Positions 1 through 9,469 of a stretch of 64,000 nucleotides of DNA are shown one piece after another. The notes under the pieces were generated by a model. That model saw only the letters and a list, made by a program, of their open reading frames with translations, ran no database searches and had not been told where the DNA came from. The position numbers and the translations under genes are program-made. Numbering within the stretch: the first letter of the stretch is position 1; each line of letters begins with the position of its first letter. This DNA comes from Spirosoma montaniterrae (GTDB taxonomy: Bacteria > Bacteroidota > Bacteroidia > Cytophagales > Spirosomataceae). The stretch is taken from contig NZ_CP014263.1 in the NCBI RefSeq assembly GCF_001988955.1, positions 186,001-250,000 of the forward strand. Reading direction: 5' to 3'.

Positions 1-1696
1 GCGCGGGCCGGATTGTATCGGGATAGTTGCTGTTCAGGCCCGAAATCAGCGCGTCGGCCTCACCGTTTTCCACCATCATTACGCCGAAATAACTCCGTTG
101 CGACATGCGCCGGTGTGCCTCGCGCATCGAAATGCCTTTCCGGTAGCGTTTCTGGTAAAATAAGTCGGCGTAGGTCTGTACCGGCCCGGCCTGCTCTGGC
201 GAACGCGGGTCGATAATGGGGGAGTTGCCCAGATCAAGGTTATTCTGCGCCAGAATAGAGCGGATGAGGGCTTCGTTGCCAAGCAGAATAGGGTAGGCAA
301 TGCCTTCATCCAGCACTTGCTGGGCGGCTTTCAAAACAGTCGGATTTTCGGCATCGGCAAACACAACCCGGCCCGGATTCGACTTTGCCTTCGTATGCAC
401 GACCCGCGTTAGCCGATTGTCTTTACCCTGTCGCTGAGTTAGTTGCGTTTCGTAGGTGGCCCAATCGGTAATGGGTTGCCGCGCTACCCCCGACTCTATG
501 GCAGCCCGTGCTACTGCCGGAGCCACGTAGGTGAGCAAGCGCGGGTCAACGGGTTTCGGAATAATGTAGTTCCGGCCAAACATCAGATTGGCTTCGCCAT
601 AGGCTAAATTTACCAGATCGGGTACGGTTTTCTTAGCTAAGTCGGCCAGCGCATGAACAGCGGCTAATTTCATGGCTTCGTTGATTTCCGTGGCCCGAAC
701 GTCGAGTGCGCCCCGAAAAATATAGGGGAAACCCAGCACATTGTTCACCTGATTTGGATAGTCTGACCGGCCCGTTGCCATGACTACGTCGGGGCGGGCG
801 GCCATCGCGTCGTCGTAGCTGATTTCGGGCGTGGGGTTCGCCATCGCGAAGACAATCGGATTGTCGGTCATTGACTGCACCATTGCCTGATTCACGACAT
901 TGCCTTTCGAGAGACCCACAAACACGTCGGCCCCAACAAATGCTTCTTCGAGCGTTCGTAGATCGCGTGAGGTGGCAAAAACTGCTTTGCGGGCATCGAG
1001 ATCGGTACGGTCGGCCCGAATGACACCCTTGCTGTCGCACATGACGATATTTTCGAGTTTAGCCCCCAGCGACACGTACAGCTTCGTGCAGGAAATGGCC
1101 GACGCTCCGGCTCCATTGACCAGAATTTTTACCTTATCGATGTCTTTGCCAACCAGTTCGAGTGCGTTGAGCAGGGCAGCCGCGCTGATAATGGCCGTGC
1201 CGTGCTGATCGTCGTGCATGATTGGAATACTGAGTTCCTGCTTCAGCCGCTCTTCGATCTCGAAACATTCGGGGGCTTTGATGTCTTCGAGGTTAATGCC
1301 GCCGAAAGTAGGTTGCAGAATTTTCACCATCCGCACAAATTCATCGACGTCTTTGGTGTCCAATTCAATATCGAACACGTCGATGTCGGCATAAATCTTG
1401 AACAGCAGCCCTTTACCTTCCATAACGGGTTTGCTGGCTTCAGGGCCAATGTCGCCCAGACCCAGTACTGCTGTTCCGTTCGAGATTACGGCTACGAGGT
1501 TGCCTTTGGCCGTGTATTTATACACGTCTTCGATGTTGTCGGCAATGGCTAAGCACGGTTCGGCCACGCCCGGCGAGTAGGCAAGCGTCAGGTCGCGCTG
1601 GGTGTTGTAGGCTTTGGTGGGTACGACTTCTAATTTGCCGGGTCGTCCTTCGGCATGGTAGTTAAGGGCATCTTCGCGCCTAATCTTCTGGTTCAT
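1..1696 (-). CDS. maeB: NADP-dependent malic enzyme with phosphotransacetylase-like C-terminal domain (partial, 3' end outside window)
   Basis: Oxidative decarboxylation of malate to pyruvate with NAD(P) reduction, in the cytoplasm. The frame is open from the ATG at 1696 to the window edge (565 codons, so about three quarters of the usual ~760 residues). N-terminal malic domain: [10 protein letters not shown], then [22 protein letters not shown]. Rossmann domain: [12 protein letters not shown]. The last part ([20 protein letters not shown]) is the phosphotransacetylase-like domain that marks MaeB-type enzymes; in this class it is usually regulatory rather than a working acetyltransferase. A TACCTTTG box lies 7 bases before the ATG, so the mRNA is probably leaderless or nearly so. 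No other candidate product fits. Confidence 0.95.
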   Translation of the reverse strand, partial: MNQKIRREDALNYHAEGRPGKLEVVPTKAYNTQRDLTLAYSPGVAEPCLAIADNIEDVYKYTAKGNLVAVISNGTAVLGLGDIGPEASKPVMEGKGLLFKIYADIDVFDIELDTKDVDEFVRMVKILQPTFGGINLEDIKAPECFEIEERLKQELSIPIMHDDQHGTAIISAAALLNALELVGKDIDKVKILVNGAGASAISCTKLYVSLGAKLENIVMCDSKGVIRADRTDLDARKAVFATSRDLRTLEEAFVGADVFVGLSKGNVVNQAMVQSMTDNPIVFAMANPTPEISYDDAMAARPDVVMATGRSDYPNQVNNVLGFPYIFRGALDVRATEINEAMKLAAVHALADLAKKTVPDLVNLAYGEANLMFGRNYIIPKPVDPRLLTYVAPAVARAAIESGVARQPITDWATYETQLTQRQGKDNRLTRVVHTKAKSNPGRVVFADAENPTVLKAAQQVLDEGIAYPILLGNEALIRSILAQNNLDLGNSPIIDPRSPEQAGPVQTYADLFYQKRYRKGISMREAHRRMSQRSYFGVMMVENGEADALISGLNSNYPDTIRPA

Positions 1697-1702
1697 AGCG
1701 GG

Positions 1703-1710
1703 CAAAGGTA
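1703..1710 (-). promoter_or_regulatory. -7 promoter box (TACCTTTG) of maeB
   Basis: Matches the Bacteroidota TAnnTTTG -7 consensus on the minus strand. It is only 6 bases from the maeB ATG at 1696, which predicts a very short leader. No clear TTTG -33 element is at the expected spacing, so this is an inference from one box. Confidence 0.45.
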
Positions 1711-1744
1711 CTAATTGCCACGAAATTTGTTTTTCTGAACCTGC

Positions 1745-2368
1745 TCAGAACCGCACCCCTACCTGAACGGCTCCAACGTAGATGGGTGTTTCAGCCGTTT
1801 GCCCAACAATAGGATGCCGGTTCGACTGGTAGGCAACATAGGAAAAGCCGAGAGGTTGCAGATTGACATAGAGGGGCAGTTTTCGTTGCTCATTGAAACG
1901 AACGGTATAGCCTACCAGCACGCCCACTTCGTAATCAGTGCTGCGGTAGCTGCGGCCATCGACTACCGAACCTTCCAGCCGACCCGGCCCAATGGCGTTG
2001 TACCATTCGGCGTTCAGGCCCTTCCAGACGTATTGCCGGTAGCCAAACAGCAGGGCCGAGTTGGAAAAACGCCCTTCTTCTGCCCGAAATTCATAAGGTC
2101 GGTGCAGCAGACCCACGTAAGCTTCGCCAGCCGTTCGGCCTTTGCTGTAGAGGGTTCGCAATACTTTGGCCGAGTAGATGTTGCCCGGAAAAATGGGCCA
2201 GAGCAGGTTGGCTTCTACACTCCATCGGCGAACTGGCGCGGGCTGTTCGTTCGGTGTTGGGCGGCCCGGTTGAGGTGCTGAGTCGAGGGTTTGGGCGGGC
2301 GTTGCCGAGCAGGCAGCGAGGGCGAGCAGAACCGCAGTGGTCAGGTTGGGAAGCTGGCAGAATGACAT
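1745..2368 (-). CDS. Small outer-membrane beta-barrel-like protein, function unknown
   Basis: A 207-residue protein beginning with a signal peptide (MSFCQLPNLTTAVLLALAAC, cleavage near ATPAQ-TL). A start 34 codons further upstream is open, but the internal ATG at 2368 puts the signal peptide at the N-terminus and is preferred. The mature part alternates hydrophobic and polar residues (VEANLLWPIFPGNIYSAKVL, YEVGVLVGYTVRF) and ends in VQVGVRF, a terminal beta-strand ending in Phe typical of outer-membrane barrels. I do not recognise the family. It lies between maeB and a Crp-type regulator, all on the minus strand. Confidence 0.6.
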   Translation of the reverse strand: MSFCQLPNLTTAVLLALAACSATPAQTLDSAPQPGRPTPNEQPAPVRRWSVEANLLWPIFPGNIYSAKVLRTLYSKGRTAGEAYVGLLHRPYEFRAEEGRFSNSALLFGYRQYVWKGLNAEWYNAIGPGRLEGSVVDGRSYRSTDYEVGVLVGYTVRFNEQRKLPLYVNLQPLGFSYVAYQSNRHPIVGQTAETPIYVGAVQVGVRF

Positions 2369-2510
2369 CGTCTTGGCTTGTTTAAGTTGACGATACAAAG
2401 TTCGGCCCTCCGGCGTAGCGGCTCCTTGATGTACAATAGGAAGCGCGGGTAGAATGCTGACCTGCATCAAGAAAGAACGCCCAACCCTTGACCTGCATCA
2501 AGTGGCGGCT

Positions 2511-3101
2511 TCATTGGGCAGAAAAGTCAGTTTTAGCGATGTCCCGGCGCAGGCGGCTCAGGGCTTCGGGCGTGATGTTCAGGTAGGAGGCAATCATATG
2601 GAGCGGAACCCGGCTCATCACTTTCGGGCGTTCGTGCATGAGTGCAAGGTAGCGTTCTTTGGCCGAGGTTGTTGCCAGCTCAATGTTGCGGTTAATAACG
2701 AATATCGCCGTCTGATCGGACATGAGTTTGCCAAACTTCAGGAAACTCGCGCTTTTCTCGTATAGGTCGTTCAGGTCGGCATAGCTGATTGACAGGAGCT
2801 TACATGGCTCTACGGCGTCGATGTTGTAGCGCGATGGCTGCTGAGTCAGAAAGCTGCCGAGTTCGGTTACGAAGGCCCGCTCGAAGAAAAATTGACGACT
2901 TATGTCTTTGCCATCGTAGTTGAAGAAGATGCGCAAAGCCCCTTCCGCAATGAAGTCGATGGTATGGCAAACCTGCCCGGCCTGTAGTATCTGTTCGCCT
3001 TTTTTCACCGCCTGATACCGGAACATGGGTAGCATCAACGCCCATTCGGCTTCAGAAAGTGGCTGTACCGATTGAACCGTAGCTTTGAGCGTGTCGTACA
3101 T
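2511..3101 (-). CDS. Crp/Fnr-family transcriptional regulator
   Basis: A 196-residue regulator with an N-terminal cyclic-nucleotide-binding-like beta-roll (KKGEQILQAGQ ... FIAEGALRIFF ... GSFLTQQPS) and a C-terminal helix-turn-helix (MIASYLNITPEALSRLRRDI). This is the layout common in Bacteroidota Crp/Fnr homologues; the ligand is unknown and no Fe-S cysteine cluster is seen. The chosen ATG at 3101 gives the usual MYDTL-type start; an in-frame ATG at 3164 would add 21 unlikely residues and approach the divergent sulfatase gene. It may control the neighbouring barrel gene or the divergent locus, by position only. Confidence 0.85.
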   Translation of the reverse strand: MYDTLKATVQSVQPLSEAEWALMLPMFRYQAVKKGEQILQAGQVCHTIDFIAEGALRIFFNYDGKDISRQFFFERAFVTELGSFLTQQPSRYNIDAVEPCKLLSISYADLNDLYEKSASFLKFGKLMSDQTAIFVINRNIELATTSAKERYLALMHERPKVMSRVPLHMIASYLNITPEALSRLRRDIAKTDFSAQ

Positions 3102-3196
3102 GATAGCTGTTGCATTGACGATTGCCCGAAGATAGAGTATTCGGGCCATATTGGGTCTTTTCAATCAATAGCGAACAGGCTGAAGCATAAGAATCT

Positions 3197-4627
3197 ATGA
3201 AACAAACCGTTGTGTGTCTGATCCTGCTTGTCGGGCTGTCGGCAGCGTTGCCAACGATACCGCATACGCAACAGCGAACACCCCCGCCCAACATTATTTA
3301 CATCCTCATGGATGATCTGGGCGTTGAGGAGATCGAGATATATGGCCGAAATTTGCTTAAAACGCCCCACCTGAGCCGCATGGCCCGCGAAGGGTTAGTG
3401 TTTACGCAGCACTACGCCGGTACGTCGGTTTGCGCCCCGTCGCGCTGCGCCCTCATGACGGGGATGCACACCGGCCACTGTGAGGTGCGGGGCAACAAAC
3501 AATGGGAACCGTCGGGGCAAATGCCGCTCTCGCCCGAAACCGTTACGGTGGCGGAGGTATTGAAACAGGCAGGCTACGAAACGGCTTTGTTTGGCAAGTG
3601 GGGGCTGGGCAGCGAAGGCACTACCGGCGAACCAACCCGGCAGGGATTCGATCAGTATTATGGCTACTTAGATCAGGTGCTGGCTCATAACAACTTTCCG
3701 GCGTACTTAGTCCGTAACGGACAGCGCGAAAGCTTGCCTAACGAGGTGATTTGGGAGCCTAAAACGTCTTTTTTTAAAGGACTTGGCAGTTTTACGCCCC
3801 GGCCAACCGTGTATAGCAACGACCTGTTCACGAAAGAGGCCGTGACGTTTCTTCAGAAACGACGCCGAAATCAGCCATCGGAGAAGCCTTTTTTTCTGTA
3901 TCTGAGCTACACGCTGCCTCATAACAATGGCGAAGCTCCGAAAGAGCAGCGGTTTCAGGCACCAACGCTGACACCCTACGAAAACGAACCGCCCGGCGGC
4001 CCGGCCTGGACACTGCTCGAAAAGAACTATGCCGCTACTATTGCCCGCATGGACGATTACGTGGGGCAACTGATGACCACGCTCAGCCAGCAGGGGCTTG
4101 CCGAAAACACGCTGGTGCTGTTTAGCAGCGACAACGGCTCTACCGAAGACATACCGGCCCGATTTGCGGCCCGTAATCAACTGCGTGGCATGAAGCGCAG
4201 CCCCTACGAAGGCGGTATCCGCGCTCCGCTGATTGCCTGGTGGCCGGGGCAGGTAAAACCCGGTACGAGCGACCATCTTACCGGCCAATGGGATTTCTTC
4301 GCTACCGCAGCCGACCTGGCCCGAGTAAAGCCAGCCAGCAAAACCGACGGGCAGTCGATTGTGCCAACCCTGCTGCGTAGAAAGCAGACCCCGGCTCCGT
4401 ATCTTTATTGGGAATTTCACGAGCAGGGCGGCTGGCAGGCCATTCGGCAGGGGAATAACAAACTGATTTACAAGGTCCGGGCCGACGCGTATGAACTGTA
4501 TGACCTAAGCCGCGACCCCGCCGAGCAAACCAATCTGATTACCCATACCCCCGACGTAGCAGCCTATCTGAAAACGTTGCTGGCTTCGGCCCGAACCCCC
4601 TCCCGTGATTTTAACTTCGGCAAATAA
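3197..4627 (+). CDS. Secreted sulfatase (formylglycine-type, arylsulfatase A-like)
   Basis: Hydrolyses a sulfate ester, probably from a polysaccharide or glycoside, outside the cytoplasm. 476 residues with a signal peptide (MKQTVVCLILLVGLSAALP). Metal-binding DD at residues 39-40. The formylglycine motif CAPSR is at residues 79-83, so Cys79 should be converted by a sulfatase-maturating enzyme coded elsewhere. A further metal-site motif SSDNGS is in the second half and the C-terminal subdomain ends in YELYDLSRDPAEQTNL, typical of the family. The substrate cannot be read from sequence. Its 3' end overlaps the convergent AraC regulator by 64 bases. Confidence 0.92.
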   Translation: MKQTVVCLILLVGLSAALPTIPHTQQRTPPPNIIYILMDDLGVEEIEIYGRNLLKTPHLSRMAREGLVFTQHYAGTSVCAPSRCALMTGMHTGHCEVRGNKQWEPSGQMPLSPETVTVAEVLKQAGYETALFGKWGLGSEGTTGEPTRQGFDQYYGYLDQVLAHNNFPAYLVRNGQRESLPNEVIWEPKTSFFKGLGSFTPRPTVYSNDLFTKEAVTFLQKRRRNQPSEKPFFLYLSYTLPHNNGEAPKEQRFQAPTLTPYENEPPGGPAWTLLEKNYAATIARMDDYVGQLMTTLSQQGLAENTLVLFSSDNGSTEDIPARFAARNQLRGMKRSPYEGGIRAPLIAWWPGQVKPGTSDHLTGQWDFFATAADLARVKPASKTDGQSIVPTLLRRKQTPAPYLYWEFHEQGGWQAIRQGNNKLIYKVRADAYELYDLSRDPAEQTNLITHTPDVAAYLKTLLASARTPSRDFNFGK

Positions 4628-5499
4628 GGAGTGGTCCGGTTAAGTTGCTGTCGAAACACGAACGGGGTCTGCTGCTGACACCTCCGAAATGTTTGTACAA
4701 AGTGGGAGACATTGTCAAAGCCGACCCGCTCGCCCACTTCGGTCACGCTAAGGGAGGTACTGATCAGCAATTCTGCCGCATACCGAACCCGAAGATCGGT
4801 TACGAACCGGCCTAACGTGTACCCGGTTTGCTGGCGGAAATAGCGACAAAACGAAGCCGGATTCATGTTGGCTATACCGGCAACCTGCTCCAGTGAAATA
4901 GGCTCCGTAAAATGATCGTGCAGGTAGGCAATCACCTTGCTCATTCGTTCGCTCTGCTTTTGCCACTGCTGGGCAGACACGTAACCGGGCGACACGGCCA
5001 CCAAAGCCGTTGAGTGGGCCAGTTCATGCAACAGCGTCAGGAATGCCATCAGTTGAGAAAACCCGGACTGCTCCGTCAACGCCCACAATGTTTCGGCTAC
5101 TGAGGCCACCATTGGTTCGTTCACCTGCAATCCTACCACCGCCCGATCCAGCAGCCCTTGAATAGCCCGCGTTTCGGGCAGCGTAAAAAAGGAATCCCCG
5201 GCAAAATCAGGCCGGAATCGGACCACAATTGCTTCAGACAGTAGGCTACTATTAGGTTGGTAATGAACCGGGTCGCTTTTCCAATAGTGGGGTACGTTAC
5301 TGCCCAGCAACAGAATCTCCCCCGGCCCAAAGCGAGCTACGCTTTGCCCAATGAACCGTGTCCCCGTGCCGGCTACGATGTAGTTTAATTCCAGTTCGGG
5401 ATGGAAGTGCCAGGGATTGGTGAAGTAGGCCGATTGTTCGTGGCGCAGGTGGAAAGAGGCATCCGGGGGCTGGGGCACCGTCAGTCGGTTGGGGCGCAT
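4564..5499 (-). CDS. AraC-family transcriptional regulator with cupin sensor domain
   Basis: 311 residues. The N-terminal half is a cupin-like sensor (HFHPELELNYIVAGTGTRFIG, FGPGEILLLGSNVPHYW). The C-terminal ~100 residues hold the two AraC helix-turn-helices (ISLEQVAGIANMNPASFCRY and LSVTEVGERVGFDNVSHFVQ). It is convergent with the sulfatase and divergent from the DUF1080/Gfo-Idh genes, so it is the likely local regulator of this carbohydrate locus. A short palindrome ATTTGCAAAT lies just upstream of its start (about 5514-5523) and could be an operator; that is conjecture. Confidence 0.9.
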   Translation of the reverse strand: MRPNRLTVPQPPDASFHLRHEQSAYFTNPWHFHPELELNYIVAGTGTRFIGQSVARFGPGEILLLGSNVPHYWKSDPVHYQPNSSLLSEAIVVRFRPDFAGDSFFTLPETRAIQGLLDRAVVGLQVNEPMVASVAETLWALTEQSGFSQLMAFLTLLHELAHSTALVAVSPGYVSAQQWQKQSERMSKVIAYLHDHFTEPISLEQVAGIANMNPASFCRYFRQQTGYTLGRFVTDLRVRYAAELLISTSLSVTEVGERVGFDNVSHFVQTFRRCQQQTPFVFRQQLNRTTPYLPKLKSREGVRAEASNVFR

Positions 5500-5628
5500 A
5501 CAGATTGATATATGATTTGCAAATTATACCAAAGAACGATTTATCAGGCTAATTTCAGAACAGAAATGGCAAATTGACTATCAAAATAAGTAAAGTGAAA
5601 ACCGGAATTTTGCCAAAACGATGAATGT

Positions 5629-5949
5629 ATGCGGCTTTTGTTGATTACGCTTCTGGTGCAAATGACCTATGTTGGCCTGGCGCAACCCGTTAACACGCTC
5701 TCCGCCCTGGAGCGGCAGGAAGGCTGGCAACTGCTCTTCGATGGTAAAACGACGGCTGGCTGGCGCGGAGCCTATGCCAATACATTTCCCCGACAGGGCT
5801 GGCAGGTAGTCGATGGCGAACTGCGGGGTGAACATAGCAAATTCAACAACTACGCGGGCTTCGCCACCATCGCCGAAGGCCATATTCTGTTGCAGGATCA
5901 CGGCCATAACGTTGCCTTCCGAAACCTGAAAATCAAACCGTTACCATGA
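5629..5949 (+). pseudogene. Internally deleted DUF1080 (3-keto-disaccharide hydrolase-type) gene
   Basis: The 106-residue frame has a signal peptide (MRLLLITLLVQMTYVGLAQP), the family N-terminal signature (GWQLLFDGKTTAGWRGAY ... GWQVVDGEL) and then, abruptly, the family C-terminal signature (EGHILLQDHGHNVAFRNLKI). Complete DUF1080 proteins are about 200-260 residues; the central part of the jelly-roll between GEL and SKFNN is missing while the frame stays open. I infer an in-frame deletion of roughly 100-150 codons, so the product is unlikely to fold as the normal sandwich. Its TGA overlaps the ATG of the Gfo/Idh gene (ATGA), so it may persist as a translational lead-in. Confidence 0.75.
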
Positions 5950-7352
5950 ATCGTCGTCAGTTTCTCCAGACCGGTAGCGCAGCAGCTCTCACCGGACCAG
6001 CTCTCGGTTTTCCGACCATCATACCGGCTTCGGTGCTGACAGGCAACCGCACCGGTCGACCGGCTCCGTCGGATCGCGTGACCGTCGGATTAATTGGTAC
6101 CGGTCGGCAGGGGTATGGGCAAAATCTTCAGGGAGCCGACTTAAAAAGCATTGGTGCCCGCGTACCCGGCCTGCTCGACGTGCCCGAAGCCCAACTTGTC
6201 GCCATCTCCGACGTAGATAGCTGGCGCATGGCGAAGGCAAAAGCCACCATTGAGGGGCACTACGCCAAAGCAACGCCGGGTAGTAGCTTCAAGGGGCTAT
6301 CGGCTTACCGTGATTTTCGGGAGATCATCGCCCGTAAAGACATCGATGCCGTGATGATCTCAACCCCCGACCACTGGCACGTACCGATGGGCATACTGGC
6401 GGCCCGCGCCAAAAAACACGTCAGTTGCGAAAAACCCCTTAGCCTGAGCGTACAGCAGGGGCGACTGCTGGTCGATGCACTGACGAAGTACAACGTCGTT
6501 AACCGGACCGACAGTGAGTTTCGGTCTGTTCGCCCACAGAATCAGGCAGTTGAACTGGTGCGAAACGGGCGCATCGGGCAATTGCAGAAAATCGAGATTT
6601 CGTTCCCGTCCGACCCAACCCCCGTGCCTGCTCAGGCCGATATGCCCGTGCCGAAGGAGTTGGATTACGACCTGTGGCTCGGCCCGGCTCCCTACGTACC
6701 CTACACCGATATGCGGGTGCATACGCCTTTCGACATTCTGAAACGACCCAACTGGATGCGTGTAGACACCTATGCGCAGGGCATGATTGCCAACTGGGGT
6801 GCCCACTATTTCGACATGGCCCAGTGGGCCAACAACAGCGAATACTCGGGGCCGGTAGAGGTTTTTGGAAAAGGGGAGTTTCCGAAAAGTTTGTGGAACT
6901 CGATGATCAATTTCCAGGTAATGTATCGCTATGCCAACGGGGTTGAGATGACCTGCCAGCAAACGCTCACCAGTAAGCCGGGTATCAAATATACCGGTTC
7001 GACGGGCTGGATTCTGGTAGAAGGTTTTCCCGGCGTATTGACCAGCAGTAACCCGGCCCTGCTTACCTCAAAACCGCAGGAAGGCGAACTGGACCTCTCG
7101 AAAACGCTTTGGGACAAACCCGATTTTATCGACGCGGTGAAAACAGGCCGCAAAACGCTCGAACCCATCGAAGTGGGCCACCGAACCATTTCCATTTCGC
7201 AGATTGGTCTGATTGCCTGCCAATTAGGTGCGTCTACCGGCTCGCCGGGCGAGAAGTTAGTCTGGAATCCTGAGAAAGAGCAGTTTGTGGGCAACAACGC
7301 GGCCAACGCCCTACTGACCGCTCCGCTGGCCCGCAAAGAGTGGATCATGTAA
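5946..7352 (+). CDS. Gfo/Idh/MocA-family oxidoreductase with Tat signal
   Basis: 468 residues, predicted NAD(P)-dependent sugar or polyol oxidoreductase exported folded by the Tat pathway: MNRRQFLQTGSAAALTG has the twin-arginine plus hydrophobic region. Rossmann motif VGLIGTGRQGYGQN follows, then the family SCEKPLSL motif (Lys of the catalytic EKP) and a C-terminal alpha/beta domain (NWGAHYFDMAQWA). It overlaps the upstream gene by 4 bases and the downstream isomerase gene starts 11 bases after its stop, so these are co-transcribed. Gfo/Idh proteins paired with DUF1080 and xylose-isomerase-like proteins are common in glycan loci of this phylum; the true substrate is unknown. Confidence 0.92.
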   Translation: MNRRQFLQTGSAAALTGPALGFPTIIPASVLTGNRTGRPAPSDRVTVGLIGTGRQGYGQNLQGADLKSIGARVPGLLDVPEAQLVAISDVDSWRMAKAKATIEGHYAKATPGSSFKGLSAYRDFREIIARKDIDAVMISTPDHWHVPMGILAARAKKHVSCEKPLSLSVQQGRLLVDALTKYNVVNRTDSEFRSVRPQNQAVELVRNGRIGQLQKIEISFPSDPTPVPAQADMPVPKELDYDLWLGPAPYVPYTDMRVHTPFDILKRPNWMRVDTYAQGMIANWGAHYFDMAQWANNSEYSGPVEVFGKGEFPKSLWNSMINFQVMYRYANGVEMTCQQTLTSKPGIKYTGSTGWILVEGFPGVLTSSNPALLTSKPQEGELDLSKTLWDKPDFIDAVKTGRKTLEPIEVGHRTISISQIGLIACQLGASTGSPGEKLVWNPEKEQFVGNNAANALLTAPLARKEWIM

Positions 7353-7363
7353 CCCTGATAGTT

Positions 7364-8383
7364 ATGAGACGAATTCAATTGTTGCTCGGCCTGCTCATTG
7401 TCTGCCTGACAACGACTGCCCACCCGCCAAAACGGATAAAACGGGCTACCGAGTGTCGAACCGTTGAGCGTCGAACCGTCCCCAACGATTTTTTCGTATT
7501 GCACAATGCCATCCGGGGCGATTCGACGTACAAAACGTTCGATCAGCAAGTTGCGCTGATTAAAAGTCTCGGTTACGATGGCGTGGAGATCAACCAACTG
7601 GAGTCGTTCGAGGGCATGAAAACCGCGCTGGACAAGCACCGATTTACCGGCTCGTATTTCTACATCCGTGTCAACCTCGACCAGCCGGAGTTAGACCCGC
7701 GTATTGAACCCTACATCCGGGCGTTGGCCGGGAGCAAAACCATATTGGCCCCCTTCATCGTCGGCGATAAAACCCGGTTTCCTCCTGGGCGGCATTCCGC
7801 TGGGCGGCATTCCGCTGGGCGGCATTCCGCTGGGCGGCATCCCGCATCGTCAGGCGTGGCCGATAGCGTGGTGGTGCGGCACCTGCGGCAGATGGCCGAT
7901 TGGGCCAAAGCCGCCGGGCTGACAATTGCTCTCTATCCCCATGTAGGTTTTTATGTGGAACGGGCCGACCACGCTTTACAACTTGTGGAGCAGGTGGCTC
8001 GCCCAAACGTGGGACTGACTTTCAACCTCTGTCATTGGTTGGCCACGCGGGAAGGCGGACCGGTAGCTTTTCGTTACGACTGGAAGCCGCTGCTGGCCAA
8101 GCTGAAACCCCACCTGAAAATGATGACCATTTGCGGAGCCAACGATGTGCCGCTGACTCAGGCGGCAAAAGAGCCGGGCGGACTCTGGAACGACTATATC
8201 AAACTACTCGGAACGGGCAGCTTCGACACCTACGAACTGGTTCGATACGCCGTGCAGGAACTGGGATTTCGCGGCCCCATTGGGGTGCAGTTCTACGCGC
8301 TGAAAGGCGATAAACCCACCAACCTCCGCCAGACAATGGCGGTCTGGCAAGAATACCAAACCCGTTTCCCGCGACTTCGCTGA
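7364..8383 (+). CDS. Sugar phosphate isomerase/epimerase-like TIM-barrel protein with repeat insertion
   Basis: 339 residues from the ATG at 7364 (a GTG at 7340 would overlap the previous gene and spoil the signal peptide MRRIQLLLGLLIVCLTTTA). The body is of the xylose-isomerase-like TIM-barrel class: LIKSLGYDGVEINQLE, LTIALYPHVGFYVE, NVGLTFNLCHWL, and the final GFRGPIGVQFYAL. Predicted periplasmic isomerase or epimerase working with the oxidoreductase before it. Odd feature: about residues 142-163 are a GRHSA repeat coded by four 15-bp units, sitting in a loop between barrel strands. The rest of the protein looks intact. Confidence 0.85.
   Translation: MRRIQLLLGLLIVCLTTTAHPPKRIKRATECRTVERRTVPNDFFVLHNAIRGDSTYKTFDQQVALIKSLGYDGVEINQLESFEGMKTALDKHRFTGSYFYIRVNLDQPELDPRIEPYIRALAGSKTILAPFIVGDKTRFPPGRHSAGRHSAGRHSAGRHPASSGVADSVVVRHLRQMADWAKAAGLTIALYPHVGFYVERADHALQLVEQVARPNVGLTFNLCHWLATREGGPVAFRYDWKPLLAKLKPHLKMMTICGANDVPLTQAAKEPGGLWNDYIKLLGTGSFDTYELVRYAVQELGFRGPIGVQFYALKGDKPTNLRQTMAVWQEYQTRFPRLR
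7786..7845 (+). repeat. Four tandem 15-bp units inside the isomerase gene
   Basis: The unit TGGGCGGCATTCCGC is repeated four times without gaps; the last copy has one T-to-C change. It is a multiple of three, so the frame is kept and it reads as GRHSA repeats. The near identity of copies suggests recent slippage expansion. Confidence 0.97.
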
Positions 8384-8398
8384 CCATTTTTTGTCATT

Positions 8399-9187
8399 AT
8401 GTCGTTTACAACCGAACATCTGGAAACCTACCAGCGCGACGGTTACGTTATCGTCCGCAACCTGTTCTCACCCGCCGAAGTCGAGCGGCTTTACGCCGTA
8501 GCGGTGAGCGATGATGTGCTAAGCCAGAAAACCTACGCCCGTGTCGATGCATCGGGCCTGAAAACCCGGCTGGCTCTGTGGTACGCCTTAGACGACAGTC
8601 TGTACAGCAAATTTGCCCGCTCGGCCCGAATCGTGCAGGCTGTGGAGCAGATTCTGGGCGGTCGGGCTGCGCATTACCACTCCAAACTGATGCAGAAGGA
8701 ACCCCGCACGGGCGGTGCCTGGGAGTGGCATCAGGACTATGGCTACTGGTATAAAAACAACGGATTCCTGTTTCCCGATATGCTATCGGTGCTGACGGCC
8801 TTGACTCCGGCCACTAAGGAGAACGGCTGTCTGCAAATGATTAAAGGCTCCCACCGGATGGGCCGGGTCGAACATGGCTTCTCAGGTGGGCAGGTTGGGG
8901 CCGATATGGAAAAGGTGAACGAAGCCCTGAAAATCATGCCGCTGGAATACCTGGAGATGGAACCGGGCGACACGGCCTTTTTTCATTGCAATACCCTCCA
9001 TGCGTCAGCGGCCAACCTGTCGGACAAGCCCCGCTGGTCGATCATTACGGCCTATAATCTAATCAGCAACAAACCTTATAAAGACATTCACGAGAGTAGT
9101 TATATGCCAATCGAGCCATTCACGGGCGATCTGCTGACCGAAGCTAAAATGGGCATTACCGAAACCGCCGATTTCCTGGCTAAGTAG
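8399..9187 (+). CDS. Phytanoyl-CoA dioxygenase (PhyH) family protein
   Basis: 262 residues; predicted Fe(II)/2-oxoglutarate-dependent oxygenase. The metal triad is visible: His111 and Asp113 in WEWHQDYG and His201 in CNTLHASAAN, followed by Arg212 in KPRWSI as the likely 2-oxoglutarate ligand. The N-terminus (YQRDGYVIVRNLFSPAEVERL) is the family signature. It starts 16 bases after the isomerase gene on the same strand, so it belongs to the same transcript as the Gfo/Idh and isomerase genes. No signal peptide is seen, so it acts in the cytoplasm while its two upstream partners are exported. Substrate unknown. Confidence 0.88.
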   Translation: MSFTTEHLETYQRDGYVIVRNLFSPAEVERLYAVAVSDDVLSQKTYARVDASGLKTRLALWYALDDSLYSKFARSARIVQAVEQILGGRAAHYHSKLMQKEPRTGGAWEWHQDYGYWYKNNGFLFPDMLSVLTALTPATKENGCLQMIKGSHRMGRVEHGFSGGQVGADMEKVNEALKIMPLEYLEMEPGDTAFFHCNTLHASAANLSDKPRWSIITAYNLISNKPYKDIHESSYMPIEPFTGDLLTEAKMGITETADFLAK

Positions 9188-9469
9188 CAACCTCCGTTTC
9201 CAACGCCGATGTGTTGGCAGTTGGGTTGGCGGCTTTGATGCTCAGGGTTTGGTTAGTAAACATACCTACATAGGCTTATAGAGGGCTTTTCGCGACAGAT
9301 GCAATGCATCTATTAGTGACGAGCAGTTAATTCGTTTGTATGTAATAATTATTTTATTCTTGTCTATAGGCTGTCTAAATTTTATATTTCCCAGTCATCA
9401 AGGATGCGCCCCGCCGAAGCGTCGGCCCGGCCTAAAGGGGACTTCTACGGTCGCGCGAAGGCTCCCTTT

